Shown piece by piece: positions 1 to 11,486 of a DNA stretch of 64,000 nucleotides (position 1 is its first letter; each line of letters starts with the position of its first letter). Origin of the DNA: Diphasiastrum complanatum (Eukaryota > Streptophyta > Lycopodiopsida > Lycopodiales > Lycopodiaceae); NCBI GenBank assembly GCA_029204225.1, contig MU831918.1:1-64000 (forward strand). The letters run 5' to 3'. The notes beneath the pieces were generated by a model, which made no database searches, had not been told where the DNA came from, and saw only the letters and a list, made by a program, of their open reading frames with translations. A program made the position numbers and the translations under genes.

Positions 1-14
1 ATTTTAAGGAGGAG

Positions 15-749
15 TGTGAAGGTGTGAGGTAGAAAAAATTATTCTTCCTATCTCGAGTTTTGGGGCCATGTCCATGATTATTTCCATTGTAAACTATATT
101 GTACATTAAAGGTATGTGAATTGAGCACATAACCTTCTAGAATAGGTCAAGTTTGAGTTAAGTATATTCAAATTTGATGTCATATGCAAAAGTTTAGATA
201 GCATGTTAATGTCATTCAGTATGCATGGCAAGCCCACATGCAATCAGTGCATGCAACATGCAAAGTTGGGTTTCTATGATCTACACATGTTCTAAGGATA
301 TTTTATAGCTGACATGCAGTACATGCAATATCAATGCATGCAGTTACACCATGTGGAATCCTTAGTGTTGAGTTAACTGAGTTAAGTGGACTTTCCATCC
401 AACACCACTGTAGGAACGCGAGCCACTTTGATGTAGGAAAACCTTAGCATGTTTTGCCATATTGGTGAATAAATGAGATTTTGGTGTTTTGACTCATTCT
501 CTCTCTACTCGAGTATTCTAGTGGTTATTTTTCTCTCTCTACTTTGAGTGGCAGCCTGTGTTCCCCATACTGAGCACTTTAGAATTATTTTGACATTGGA
601 ATCCTCATAGTGAGAAGTTAGTTTTTTTCAGCCTGTTGTATGCCATTGTGCTCTTTGCCATTAGATTTTTCAAGTAATTGTTCTTTGATCAATCTTGTGC
701 AATCACAACACCTCAGTAAGATCCTGTAGGGTGTGTGGTGAAGTTCACA
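15..749 (+). mobile_element. Probable 3' LTR of a Copia-type element
   Basis: A purine-rich tract (AAGGAGGAG, 6-14) of the kind that primes plus-strand synthesis is followed at once by TGTGAAGG. A block ending GAAGTTCACA closes near 749, so the ends form the short TG...CA inverted termini of an LTR. An AATAAA lies near 470, suitable for an R-region poly(A) signal. The body of the element would lie upstream of the window. The right boundary is inferred from the terminus only, because no partner LTR is present for comparison. Confidence 0.4.
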
Positions 750-842
750 CGTGCTAAAAACTTCACCAGGTTGATCAAGCATTGAAGGTAAGAAAAGTGG
801 AGGAAGTGAAAGATGAAATGCCTTCTCTTTCACCTCTGCCAA

Positions 843-1117
843 CATAAGTGAGCCTTTATGGATCTTCTTGGAGTCTGTGGATCTTGAGATGGATCCTCAA
901 GTTCTTGATCACTTTGAAGCTCCTCCTCATCCTAGCATGGTCTTTGGACATCAAGATGATTAGTAGCATTATCATCCACATCTACAAGAGTGTCCATAGA
1001 AAATAACATCCCTACTCATTATGATTTTTTTAGTGATGGGATTGGAGACTCTATACGCTTTGCTATTCTCACCATATCCCACAAATATACCTTTGATAGA
1101 AGTGGCATCATCTTTCT
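843..1117 (-). pseudogene. Copia integrase C-terminal fragment
   Basis: Reverse-strand reading gives the conserved end of the Copia integrase (KGIFVGYGENSKAYRV, then TKKIIMSRDVIF), followed by the acidic linker that normally precedes reverse transcriptase (DPQTPRRS). Frames change within the piece and no RT follows. It belongs to a different Copia lineage from the element starting at 1370, whose equivalent motif is at about 2.95 kb. It is a dead fragment. Confidence 0.6.
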
Positions 1118-1369
1118 ATGAGAAATTGTCACCTAGTTGAGATTTATCATTGTCTAGTCAATGGGCAATTTTCGGCCAATATGCATTCATCTTTTTCGTC
1201 TGTCACAAATCACATGAAAAATACAGTGTCGCCTTTTTCCGCCTATTTCATGGAAAAAATTACTTGTATTTATGCAGACATTCGAGTTTTTTGTACACAG
1301 ATACAGATTAACATTTGATAGTAAATTTTTCAACCAAAACGTTCCTTAATAGATTTTTCAGGGCAGCAA

Positions 1370-2500
1370 TGTACTCCTTCTGTAGAAGAAAGTGCGATAG
1401 AGATTTGCTTATGACTGTTCGATGAGATAGGATTGCCATTGAAGAAGAATGTAAATCTAGATTGGACTTACAATTGTCTACATCTCCTCTCCCAGCTTTA
1501 CATCAAGTATCCATTGAGCTGATGAAGATTGTCGTGCTTGTCATCTCTCATGTAGATGCACTGGTCTCATGGTAAGCTCGCAATATACCTCATGACTCTT
1601 ATGAGAGCCTTCCAATGGGCAATGCCAGGATTAGCCATATATTGGCTAAGTGAGCTTACTACAGAAAGAGATATTTGATCTTGTACAGACCATTGCGTAC
1701 ATGGGAGATCCAAGTATCGATCGATAAGGATACTCTCTCATCTACGTCCTCTTCTTGCTTGGTCTGGAGACATTGGTCCTTTGACAAATGCAGGCATGGA
1801 TCCATCGGTGAGTGAGCTAATTTGCAATTCATTAGATTGTATCTATTAAGAACCATTGTGAAGATACCTTTGTTGAGTGATGTAAATTAGTCGTCTCGCT
1901 CTGTCTATGTGGATCTGAATGCCAGACAGAAGTGAGCCTCACCCAGATTAGTCATGTCGAACTCTAAAAACAGCATCTGCTTAGAATCCTTGACCAAATT
2001 GGTATTGTTGTTGAAGAGCAACGTATCATCCACGTATAAGGTGATGATAATGAAGGACTGCTGCACTGACTTGGAATAGACGTTGCAATCATAGTGCTTG
2101 GTTTGAATCCTTGTTCGATGAAGAATGTGTAATTGATCATTTGAAACCAAGATCTGGCAGACTGTTTTAAGCCGTAAAGTGCCTTGTGGAGTTTACAGAC
2201 ATGATTTTTCATACATTCTAGAATGTATCCTTGGGCTGAATCATGTAGATGTCTTCTTGTATAACTCCATTTAGATAAGCTATTTGTACATCAAGTTGAT
2301 GTACTTCGAGGTCGACAGCTGTAGCATAAGACGAGGGCTCGAATCGACGAATGCTTGATTATTGGACTGAAAGTCTTTTTGTAGTCAACATTGGAGATCA
2401 GAGTGAATCCTTGCGCTATCAATCTTGCCTTCCTTCGATCAATTGTTCCGTTGGCATTGTATTTGATCTTGTTTGCAATCAATGATATTGCAGCCAATAG
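1370..2500 (-). pseudogene. Copia reverse transcriptase and RNase H (broken)
   Basis: RT begins with the KARLIAQGF block (about 2420), continues through LHKALYGLKQSARSW (about 2180), the catalytic YVDD (about 2030) and the NLGEAHF block. RNase H follows with MANPGIAHWKALIRVMRYI (about 1630) and a SKKQSTVALSSTEAEY-type block near 1380-1420. The pieces sit in at least three frames. RT and RNase H copy the element RNA in Copia particles, but this copy cannot be expressed as one protein. Confidence 0.8.
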
Positions 2501-2689
2501 GAGCTTCGACTAGTGACCACCTCTGGTTCTTGATCAAAGAGGAGTGCTCTCTGTCCATATCTTCTCTCCAAAGATCAGAGTCTGGTTGGCTTGAGTGCCT
2601 TCTCGAATGTCGTTGATTCCTGTATCAAGAAGCATGCAGACTCAGGAGTATACCTTAGGGGCTGTGTGCGCACATCGGCTTGATCTTCT

Positions 2690-3655
2690 AAGAGGATTTG
2701 ACTGATGAACCACTCATGGGGACTTGTTGTTGGGTAGCGACAACGTCTTTGTCTGATTCGCTATCAAAAAGTGGGTCAACAATGGACACACCTAAGCCAG
2801 AAGCTCGGACAGTCGTGTCAATGGCAGGGTGATGAAGGTTCTCCTGAAGCAATATCCTTGCCTTTGATTTTGAGAAACTGATCCTCGATAAAGACTGTAT
2901 CCCAGCTATACAAGATTTCTTGGATATCAGGATCATACAGCTTGTATGTATTATCAGATGAAGTATATCCAATCAGGATGATCTTGAGACCTTGGAAGTC
3001 CAATTTCTTTCTCATGTCTTTTCGGATCTGTGCGTAGGCAACGCATCCAAATACTCTTAGGTTCCTCACAGAAGGCTTAGAGCCTGTTCACACCTCGTGG
3101 GATGTCTTGCCTGAGAGGGCCTTGGTCGAAGATCTGTTCTGAACGTAAGTTGCAATGGAGACAGCTTTGGCCCAGAATCTCTTGGGCAGCGATGCATGCG
3201 CTAATATACATTTGGCTGATTCAACCAGGGTATGGTTCTTCCTCTCGGCTAAGCCATTAGACTGAGGACTGTAAGGAGTGATGAATTGATGCTCAATGCC
3301 ATGGCTTTGGCAGTACTCCTTAAACTCGATAGAGATATATTCTCCACCATTGTTTGACCTTAGAGCCTTGATCGTCCTTCCAGTCTTCTTCTCAGCATGC
3401 TCCTTGAAGATTCTGAAGCAGTTGAAGGCTTCTGATTTTTTCTTTATAAATTACACCATAGTCCTTCTGGAGAATTCATCAATAAAAGTTATAAAATATT
3501 TTGCATCCTTCAGCGAAGGATTTTTCATCGGGCCACAAATGTGTGAATGTACAATGTCTAGCAATCCTCTAGCAATATGCTAGTGGCTTGATTTAAATGG
3601 TTTCCTAGTCTGTTTACCAACTAGACAGCCTTGACAGATAGATAACTCAACTTTA
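2690..3655 (-). pseudogene. Copia integrase (broken)
   Basis: The reverse strand encodes the end of the pre-integrase zinc region (ICQGCLVGKQTRKPF, about 3620), the integrase core with FITFIDEFS, ALRSNNGGEYIS and a PQSNGLAERKN block (about 3240), and the C-terminal RVFGCVAYAQIRKD...LIGYTS block (2818-3069). The catalytic triad region is recognisable. At 3655 the frame ends exactly where the forward-strand segment begins, so the junction is an inversion breakpoint and not a simple truncation. Confidence 0.75.
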
Positions 3656-4093
3656 TTCAAGTCCTATACACCTTATAGTACCAAGAAATATATTTACCTT
3701 TGTGACAATAGCACACAAGCTATTGGTGAAGGTACTGTCAGATTAAGCTTTGCAAATGATCAGTCTAAGCTACTTTTTAAAGTCCTATATATACCAAATT
3801 TATTTACAAATCTGCTCTCTGTTAGCAAAATCACAGATCTAGGACACAGAGTAGAATTCGAATGTGATCAGTGCAAAGTAGTTGATAGGACATGCAAGAT
3901 CCTAGCACTCGAAAATAGGCATGGATACTTGTATAAATTAAGTCATTGTTTTTTTGCCTCTAGTCAGACGCTCAGTGCTTCTATTCATACAAATAAAAGT
4001 TTACTTTGGCATTATAGACTTGGTCACTTGAATCATGTTGCTGTACAAAAAATGTCTAGACAATCTATTGTTCTTGATCTCGATTATCCTCCA
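3656..4093 (+). pseudogene. Inverted Copia protease/pre-integrase segment
   Basis: This forward-strand stretch is open from end to end. It reads FKSYTPYSTKKYIYL, GEGTVRLSF, VLYIPNLFTNLLSV and LLWHYRLGHLNHVAVQKMS, the second half of a Copia aspartic protease followed by the GAG-pre-integrase HxxxxH region. It supplies just the residues missing between the reverse-strand protease start (WFLDFGATQHMT, above 4094) and the reverse-strand zinc region (ICQGC, below 3655). The best reading is a 0.44-kb inversion inside the element. Insertion of a piece of another Copia is the alternative. Confidence 0.7.
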
Positions 4094-4830
4094 ATGAGGC
4101 TGGTCATGTGCTGAGTGGCTCCGAAATCCAGGAACCAAGAAGTGTCGCTAGATGCTCCTTGATGGTTGGTCATGAAGGCATCATGATCCACTTCTTGAAT
4201 AGGATGTGAAGCTTCTGTAGCTGCATTTGCCACTTGACTTGACTGCCCCTAGCTGTTGTTCTTTGCTTGTAGTATTTGGCAGTCTTGAATTTCATGGTTG
4301 TTTTGCTTGCAGTATCTACAGAACAACTTTTTTTTTTGTTTGAGGATTCGATTATTCCTTGTGCTATGCTGATTTCTGGTCTGACTTTGATTGCTTCGGG
4401 CCTTTCTTCTTCTGGTGCTTAGTTGTGCTCTTGTTGGTGTATAAAGCATGAGAATCAATTGACGAACTTGATGTTTCATTCCTCCGCGTGTCTTCCTGCA
4501 ACAACATAGTAATGACTCTTGAAAGAGTCAGTTCTAGATGTGTCGTGATGATCATCACCCAGCTGTCATATGAGCTTGGCAAGCTTGTAAGCAGTTGCAT
4601 CACTGCATTTTGATCGTCTATGATAGATCCAACAATGACCATTTGCCTTAGTAGGTTCTTGAATTAATTGATGTTATTCTGTAGGAAAACACCATTCGCC
4701 ATCTTGAGGGAGCAAAATTTCTTCCTAAAATGTAGCTTGGAAGCTATATCTCGCACTTCGTATAGTGTGCATTTACACATGTATGTGGTGGCTATGTTGA
4801 GCCCCAAACTCTAGCTCCTAATTTATAGAC
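4094..4830 (-). pseudogene. Copia gag, CCHC knuckle and protease start
   Basis: Reverse-strand reading gives a gag segment (LHFRKKFCSLKMANG, LLTSLPSSYDSWV), a basic linker, the zinc knuckle CRYCKQNNHEIQDC (C-x2-C-x4-H-x4-C) and the start of the protease (WFLDFGATQHMT). The usual catalytic D-S-G is D-F-G here, which would inactivate the enzyme. The gag 5' end is cut near 4830 and at least one frame change lies at about 4670. Confidence 0.7.
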
Positions 4831-7800
4831 AAACTTTGTGGATTTGGTGACTACCTCTATGACTCACCTAAATCCGACCAAGGTAGGCATGATTCCTGGA
4901 ATAGGGGTTTGGATGGTAGGGGTGGACTTAATGATGGAAATCGTTAGTTCTCATATCTAAGCTGATCCATTATCATTTTGATCATGAGGACCTATTGTAC
5001 TCACACCTTTTGGGATGCAACTTTGAGAGCTAGTGACATCGTTTTCCAAGGCCGGATCATAATGAATTTAGGAGCAATTGCCAATCTAGCAATCTTGGCA
5101 AGATTGTAGTTAAAATCTAAGGCTAGTCTTTGATGATTTGATTATTATGCAAACTCCAATGCTTGAATAATTCTAGTGATTGATTAAAGAGTCAATATTC
5201 ATAATATTTCACTTTACACACACACACACACATGTTTTGCAAAGCCAACTTATCTGGAAAAAAAATCATAAGATCATTAATACACAACAATATTAAATCT
5301 AGTTATATTTCTATCTCATACAAAATACAAAAAATAATCTAAAAGAAAAGAAAGTTTGCAAGTTAATCCATATGTGACAAATGGTTTGAAATAAGATTTG
5401 CAATGTTTTACATTTGTAAGGTTTTTGTTTATTTATGTTTTTAATTTTTATACTATAAAGTTTTAAAAATCACTACAAAGTTTTAAAAATTTATTATTTG
5501 ATGTTTTTAGGTACATTATTAAATCCATTATATGTATTTATTTGACATGTACATATTTCATAAGCACACTTTATATATCCATGACATTATCACATGTTGA
5601 TAATTTTTATGATGTATAATATTTGAACTATGTGTCATTCCATGTTCTAATAATATTTTTGTGATGTCTTTTGGTATTCCAATGCTTACATCAATGAAGT
5701 TATTTTTTCTTTGTCATGAACCAAATTATATTCTGTGTAATGGTTTGAAAAAAAAAATTACTTGCACATGTCATATTCTAACAATAGTCATAAAATTCTA
5801 TTTCGAAAAGCCAAATCTGTCTATGAATTAAGATAGATGGATGGTGAATTGATTTCAATACAATCTATTGGAATACAACATATAATATTTTTGTATAAAG
5901 CTAGCATATATTATAAAATGATGATGACTAAAATAAAAATATATCAAATACATTCAAGAATGTCTTAGCATACTTAGAACATTAATAGATGTCATGGTAA
6001 CATATATTGATAAGCTATACAAACAACATGTCAATAAGTTTGTTGATAAAAAAACTTTGCTATCAATAACTAATATTGAACTAGATAATTATTTGAATTT
6101 AAAAAACTGAAATATCATATAATAGTAGAAGAATATTCAAACTTTGCAAGAATGTAAACTTTTTTGTATTCTAATTTGATTTGCATATCAAACGTCTACT
6201 AGAAAAATTATGATCAACTTTATTTTTTCACCATTGCAACCGAACTTATATACAAGTGGTTTGTAGATGTACTTGTACGTAAACATTATTTGATCATGCA
6301 ATATGACAATTCAACTATTAAAGACTATCATATTTTATTTTTTGTCTATCTTCACATGGCAAGTTTTACATATTGCTTAAGATAACTAATTAAGTTATTT
6401 TTTTGGTCATATATTATTGGCTATGATTGTAGGAAAACAAAAGTCTCATCCACCATTATCTAGAGATTGGTTGACATTGACTATAGGAATCTCTTATGGC
6501 ATCGATTAGTCAAAAAACAACAAATTGAATTGGTTTTTTATAGATTATTTTCTTAATAAAACAACATATGGAATCATACCTTCATCTAAGCTTTTACAAC
6601 TTATTAAGATGCCTTCTTCCTCAAGAATTTATCTCCGTGCTTTATTTGATACCACAAGTAATAGGAAAAGTAAACAACTAGATATATATGATTCCTAGTA
6701 TTGAGATATATATTCCCAAAATACATGCATTGTGGCCACGATAATTTCTTTATTAAATATAAGGCTCCAGCCCTTGTTGAGGCACTAACCTATGAATTTC
6801 TTGATAGAAGCTTCTCAGGAACTTATTACAGTTACAATCGTCAAGAAAGTTTTCGTTGTATCTTTGCGCAATGCTATTTTCCTAAAATAACTAGTTTTTT
6901 TAAAAAAAAACTGAACATTATACAATCAAAATAAAAAGGTCAAACACATGAAAATGTATGAGTGCCAAAGTATATATGGTCAAACAACATAATAAAAAGT
7001 ATACACAATCATTTAAAATCTTTGACATCGTCATTTTTTTGTTATTGTAGTGTAAGCATTTGAAAGAAACAAAAACACATATATTGTAATGATAAGAAAA
7101 AAAAAGAATCATATTTGAAATGTGTGCAACAACAAACACATGTGAAGACAATAAACATACATAAGTGAAGTTCAAAAAATAATAATTTACTTACATATAT
7201 ATTTCACATGGTAGCCATAAATACATAATATAATATATATTATGAGCTAAAATATATCATCATTATCAGAATTAATACATATGCTATCCAAAGTGTTAGA
7301 GTGGACATTGAAAATAATTACAAATATTTTTTCTCTTGAATTAATACACTTTAGACTAGTTTCATATTGATGACAATGAAACATCTTTTCAAGAATTTTG
7401 AGTAGATTTTGGTATCTATAGAAGTTAAAATCACATCTGTTCATGGTATTATAGAAGTTAAAATCACATCATGTTCATGGTATTGACTTGTAAGTAGATC
7501 ACCATATTCTATTATGATATATACAACTGTAATCTCACAACATTTTTATAATTTAACTTTGTATAACATGATTAAAGATGTTAGCTTCAATTTGCTATAC
7601 ATTTTTTTTGTGAAAAATCATTGCTCAAGAATGTCATGTGCAATAAAAAAAACATGCAAAATCAATACTACGAGTCCTTTGAAGTTATAAAGTCTTTATG
7701 GGATTGTAATTTAATGTATACAATGATATTATTAGTCAATACGGTAACTCACAAATTGTCCACTCACTATGTAGCAAAAGACAATTTTCTATTCAAATCC

Positions 7801-8800
7801 TTCAAGATTGTCTTCACTTGATTAGTGTTTTTGTAGTGACTAGACTAATTTTTCATGATAAATCTCTTTTGTAAAGACTCTTTTTTTGAAAGGTCCTCCT
7901 TTATGATATCTTTTTTAATCGAATTAGTCCACTTATAGAATGTTTAATGATGACTTATTTGAAATCTCATTCTTTCATGAAATTTTCATGCAAGAAAAAA
8001 AATCTTTTTCATGAAATTTTTAACATTATCATTTTTTAATAATTCAATAGAATATATAGTTCGATTTGTAATCTATATATAAGCTTTTTGGAACTAAATA
8101 TAGTTGATTTAGTTATTGATATACTCATTAACAACTGAAATTTGGTGGAAGAGCGGTCTTTAGGATTTCAATGTATATCTTTCCTTGTATACATCACTTT
8201 TGAAAAAAAAAATAAAAGTAGTGGTGGGCATTGGATAGGAGGACCTAGCTTACAAACCACAACTACGAATATGGACAATTTTCCATGCATATTGCTACAC
8301 ACACAGGATGGGAATCAGATTTGGCCTGTCAAGGCTCGTGTGATAGTTTTTGTGCAATGGAGTGGCAATGTCCATGGGAACGATTGTGTGGCTCTGCCAT
8401 GAGTGGTTGTGCCATGTTTTTTGTGACCAATCAATTTCTTGATCACACTTTGGAGGGAGGCATATGTTCATTCAAAAAACATTCTTAGCATCAAAGAAAA
8501 ACAATGTACATTGAGAAAATAGTTTATTTTTCAATATACATCGACTGATAGCTTTAATAATGATCTTAATGAATGGCATGCCAATATTGGGGGCTGACAA
8601 ATTGCGAGTAGATATTTACTAATTTTCTTTTATTGAATTTTTAGATAGCCATGAACAATGAATAATAAAAGAAAAGAATACATTGCTAGTTTGAAAAAAT
8701 CACATAAACCACACTCCCATTCATAGTAAGATTCTTAGAAAATGTCAATCAAAAACATATTGAACATGTGAAATAGACATATTAGATTTACCCCTCTCAA
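4831..8800. other. AT-rich interval without a recognised gene
   Basis: About 4 kb of strongly AT-rich sequence. Open frames are short, lack recognisable domains and show no exon-like pattern. A short CA repeat lies at 5216-5232. I see no LTR pair, terminal repeat or RNA gene. It may be very old transposon debris or simple intergenic DNA. Confidence 0.5.
5216..5232. repeat. (CA)n microsatellite
   Basis: An uninterrupted run of about eight AC dinucleotides in AT-rich intergenic sequence. Confidence 0.9.
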
Positions 8801-8812
8801 ACTAATTATCCA

Positions 8813-9062
8813 TCAAACAATGTGTACCAAAAAGTGACTATGGAGGTTTGAACAACCAACTTTAGGATCTTCTAGGCCAAACCTTTTGAGGGAAAAAAAT
8901 ATATTAAAAAACAGATCTTGCAGGTTTAGAATGGGTTGGAGCATGAACATATTTTCATTTACATCCAACTCCTTGACATGCAAGTAAACAAAATACAAAT
9001 GCTTGTAAGGTATGTATTTTTTTCAGCATGTTCCTAGAGAAATCTGCACATGTGCATGATGG
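8813..9062 (-). pseudogene. SWIM zinc-finger fragment
   Basis: The reverse strand reads EPSCTCADFSRNM, then after a frame change YKHLYFVYLHVKELDVNENMF. This matches the SWIM module of the locus at 35.9-36.2 kb (EPSCTCPDFSQNM ... PCKHLYFVYL). SWIM fingers have the CxC...CxH pattern and are common in MULE-type transposases and related plant proteins. Here the third ligand Cys is Tyr and the frame is broken, so it is a dead copy. Nothing upstream of the finger could be recognised. Confidence 0.55.
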
Positions 9063-9099
9063 CTCATTGACAATTGTGACTTAATAAGTTACACCTATT

Positions 9100-9680
9100 C
9101 TAATGAGATTGATTTACCATTCCACTATTTTCTGATGTCTCCTGGTTTCTACTCCCTGAGAAGTTCTTCTTACAACTGTTGAGTGACAGTTGTAGGAAGC
9201 ACTTTGTAGGATTTCATTGCTTAAGTCAAGAAGTTGTTGAGTTGATGTTGATTCTCTGATTTCAATAGGGGTAGATTTAGTTTAATTCCCTATTCCTGTT
9301 TAGTTTAGTTTAGCAACAATCTGAAGTCTGTGAGCAATAATGAATCCATTTGAAACAAAACTGTAGAACTGTAGAAAACGAGCTCCTAACTGTAGAACTG
9401 TAGAAAACGAGCTCCTGACAGATCCTATTTCTAAGATGAGCTACCATTGTTAAATAAGGTTCTGAATCAGGTCATTGTTGTGCCAGTGACAGGCGGGTAT
9501 AACACTCTTATACTACAAAATTAGATTCTGAGACTGAACTGTAGCTAAAACTGATTTGTAGTCTCATGAATCCCTATCATGCTGAACCTCTGTCAGTAGA
9601 TAGAAGGAGAGTTGTCACTGAGTAGATTCTGACAGAGGACTAGAATCGTTGAGAAGTAGAACGAGTGAAGTTACATTACA
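9100..9680. other. Putative 5' LTR/leader zone of the Gypsy element
   Basis: No gene. The stretch precedes the 130-bp direct repeat that recurs at 16.21 kb and contains a 29-bp tandem duplication, so it is most easily read as the upstream part of a 5' LTR. No clear TG...CA pair could be matched, because the 3' partner retains only the 130-bp part. Confidence 0.3.
9359..9416. repeat. 29-bp perfect tandem duplication
   Basis: Two identical 29-bp units, 9359-9387 and 9388-9416. Each contains the doubled motif ctgtagaactgtagaaaacg and ends gagctcct. Confidence 0.9.
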
Positions 9681-9808
9681 GCAAACATTGAGAGAGTCGC
9701 TACTAACAGAGTTTGAATAGGCGCTGATAGATCAGTAGAGCCAGTCGCAAACATTGAGTAGTTGCTGCAGCAAACGTTGAAGTAGAACGCGAGAGAAAAC
9801 GAAAAACA
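9681..9808 (+). repeat. Upstream copy of a 130-bp direct repeat flanking the Gypsy element
   Basis: Starts gcaaacattgagagagtcgc and recurs in the same orientation at 16210-16337 with scattered substitutions. The Gypsy coding region lies between the copies, so they are probably the conserved parts of its two LTRs. Similarity stops abruptly on both sides. Confidence 0.65.
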
Positions 9809-9829
9809 TTGGAGCCGGTTGCTTTTGAC

Positions 9830-11480
9830 AATCTTCTTGGATTTTCATCCAGATTTCGTTTTTACAAGACAATTTTTCAATTCTACATCGCTTTTGGTTG
9901 CTTGTTTGTTGTCCTGCATTTCTCATTCTCCTAAGCACGTATTTTAGATTCTTGTTTGTTAGATCGTGATGGCTTCAAAACATCATTGGTGATCCTTCAG
10001 ATCTATGCGAACTGTCCCCAGACTTTTCGGAAACTCACCGCCCCACCGCTCTCCACCGCTACTCAATTCTTTTTTCGGAGGCGGACGAACTTACATCCAT
10101 CATTTACACCCGACGAACAGACTTCGGAATTGCATCCGCTCGAAAAGTTGCGTCCGTTGCCCAAAACTTTTTCACAAAATTTTCTGTCCGACGAATTTTT
10201 TCATCCGACGTTGCAGCCGCCAGTTGTATCTACGATTGTAACAAATCCTACACTGTCCTTCTCATTTCGCATCCGACACTGTCATTATAAATTTGCAGCA
10301 CCCAACGGGGTTGGCTCAACTGGTTAGCTTGGCATCCAAAGTTTCTTTGGTCCCAGGTTCGAGCCTCCCCTTGGAAACCAAGAAGCATTATAAATTTGCA
10401 TTCGACACTGTCCTTACAATTTTCCATTTTGACACTGTCCTAGAGTTGTATTTGACGAGCTCTTAGGTCTCAAGCCCACGATTTTGCATCATTTTTGTAT
10501 TCCCCACCCACTTTTACATCCGCCATACACATTTTGCATCCGCCAACAATTCCATCTGATTCTTTTGGAATTTTTCAATTTTTACGAGTTTCTCGAATTT
10601 TTGAGAATTTTCGAGTTTTGGGATTTTCGGCTCTTTTGATATTTCATTTTCGCGAATTTTCATAGTTGTTCCATCATTTTCGGATTTGCAATTTCAGAAT
10701 TTCCGGGATTTTTCGGATTTTTTCCGAGTCTATTCCCTTGAATTTTTTCCATAAAACTAGATCTGAGAATTTTATTCGACGAATTGCACAAAAAGACTTT
10801 CTTTGACGATTGCATCCGACGACCTAAAAAGAACAAAAAAACTGTCGTTGTTTCAAAAAAAAATTGGACAGTAAAACAAAAAAATTGTCCTAAATTTTTT
10901 TGTCTCATTTTTCACGAATTTTTCATCATCTTTTCAAAAAAAATTAGAACTACAACTCGTCGGTTTTTGTCGCAAAAAAAAAAAATTAATGTCGCTGTGT
11001 TGTCGCAAAATTTTTCGCATTTGTTGCATTTTTCATTATGTTTCATGGTGATGTTTTCATTATTTTTCGTGATGTTTTCATTTTTTCATAATTTTTTGTA
11101 GTTTTCGCGCGTAATTTTTCGCATTTCTGTCGTCTTTTTCGCGAAATTTCTATCGCATTTTTTGCAAAATTTTTGTGGCTTTTCGCAAAAAAAAAAATTA
11201 GCACTATTGTCGCATTTTTCGCACTGAGAAGAACAAAAAAAAGTTTGTCGCTTTCTTTGTAGTTGTTCGTGTCACAAAACAATTGTTCCAACAAAAGTAC
11301 AGCAAAACTTCTTTGACGCATTTTTTCCCAAATTGTTTGATGTTTTTTGTCGTTTTTTTTTCAAAAAAAAAAAACCATTTGTCCTAAAAAAAAATTCGTC
11401 GCCAATTTTTATTAGCACTATTATCGCTTTTATTCGCTTGATTTCACTGTTGTGTCGCAAAATTTTGTTTAGTATTTTGT
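9830..11480. other. T-rich, CpG-rich leader with no gene
   Basis: Long stretches built of T/A runs punctuated by TCG or GTCGC (for example ttttcgcatttgtcgc-like strings) fill the space between the putative 5' LTR and the RNase H domain. Open frames here are compositional artefacts. Gag, protease and almost all of RT should lie here in a complete Gypsy element but are absent. The only discrete feature is the SINE at 10298-10385. Confidence 0.5.
10298..10385 (+). mobile_element. Short tRNA-derived SINE, copy 1
   Basis: An 88-bp insertion flanked by an exact 15-bp target-site duplication, cattataaatttgca, at 10283-10297 and 10386-10400. It contains a Pol III A-box-like TTGGCTCAACTGGTTAG and a B-box-like GGTTCGAGCC, spaced as in a tRNA, and ends ccaagaag. 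Near-identical bodies occur at 45540-45625 (+) and 63765-63850 (-), each with its own 14-bp duplication. The acceptor and anticodon arms do not fold as a normal tRNA. It depends on a LINE for mobility, as SINEs do. Confidence 0.85.
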
Positions 11481-11486
11481 GTCGCA

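Larger units (their letters stand above)
1370..4830 (-). mobile_element. Degenerate Ty1/Copia element with an internal inversion
   Basis: Read on the reverse strand from 4830 to 1370, the order is gag, CCHC knuckle, protease start, integrase, reverse transcriptase, RNase H, which is the Copia order. No LTR was found at either end, so both termini are missing. Frameshifts and stops break most domains. The protease/pre-integrase part (3656-4093) is present but lies on the forward strand. The separate parts are listed individually. Confidence 0.8.

Noticed and set aside
8142..8488. Overlapping forward frames of 67-86 residues
   Set aside because: No motif, no splice pattern and two mutually exclusive frames over the same bases.
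9956..10327. 123-residue forward frame
   Set aside because: Runs through T-rich leader and into the SINE; no domain and no relation to the Gypsy frames.
10301..10385. A functional tRNA gene
   Set aside because: A and B boxes are present, but the flanking duplications and repeated copies show a SINE, and the arms do not form a proper cloverleaf.
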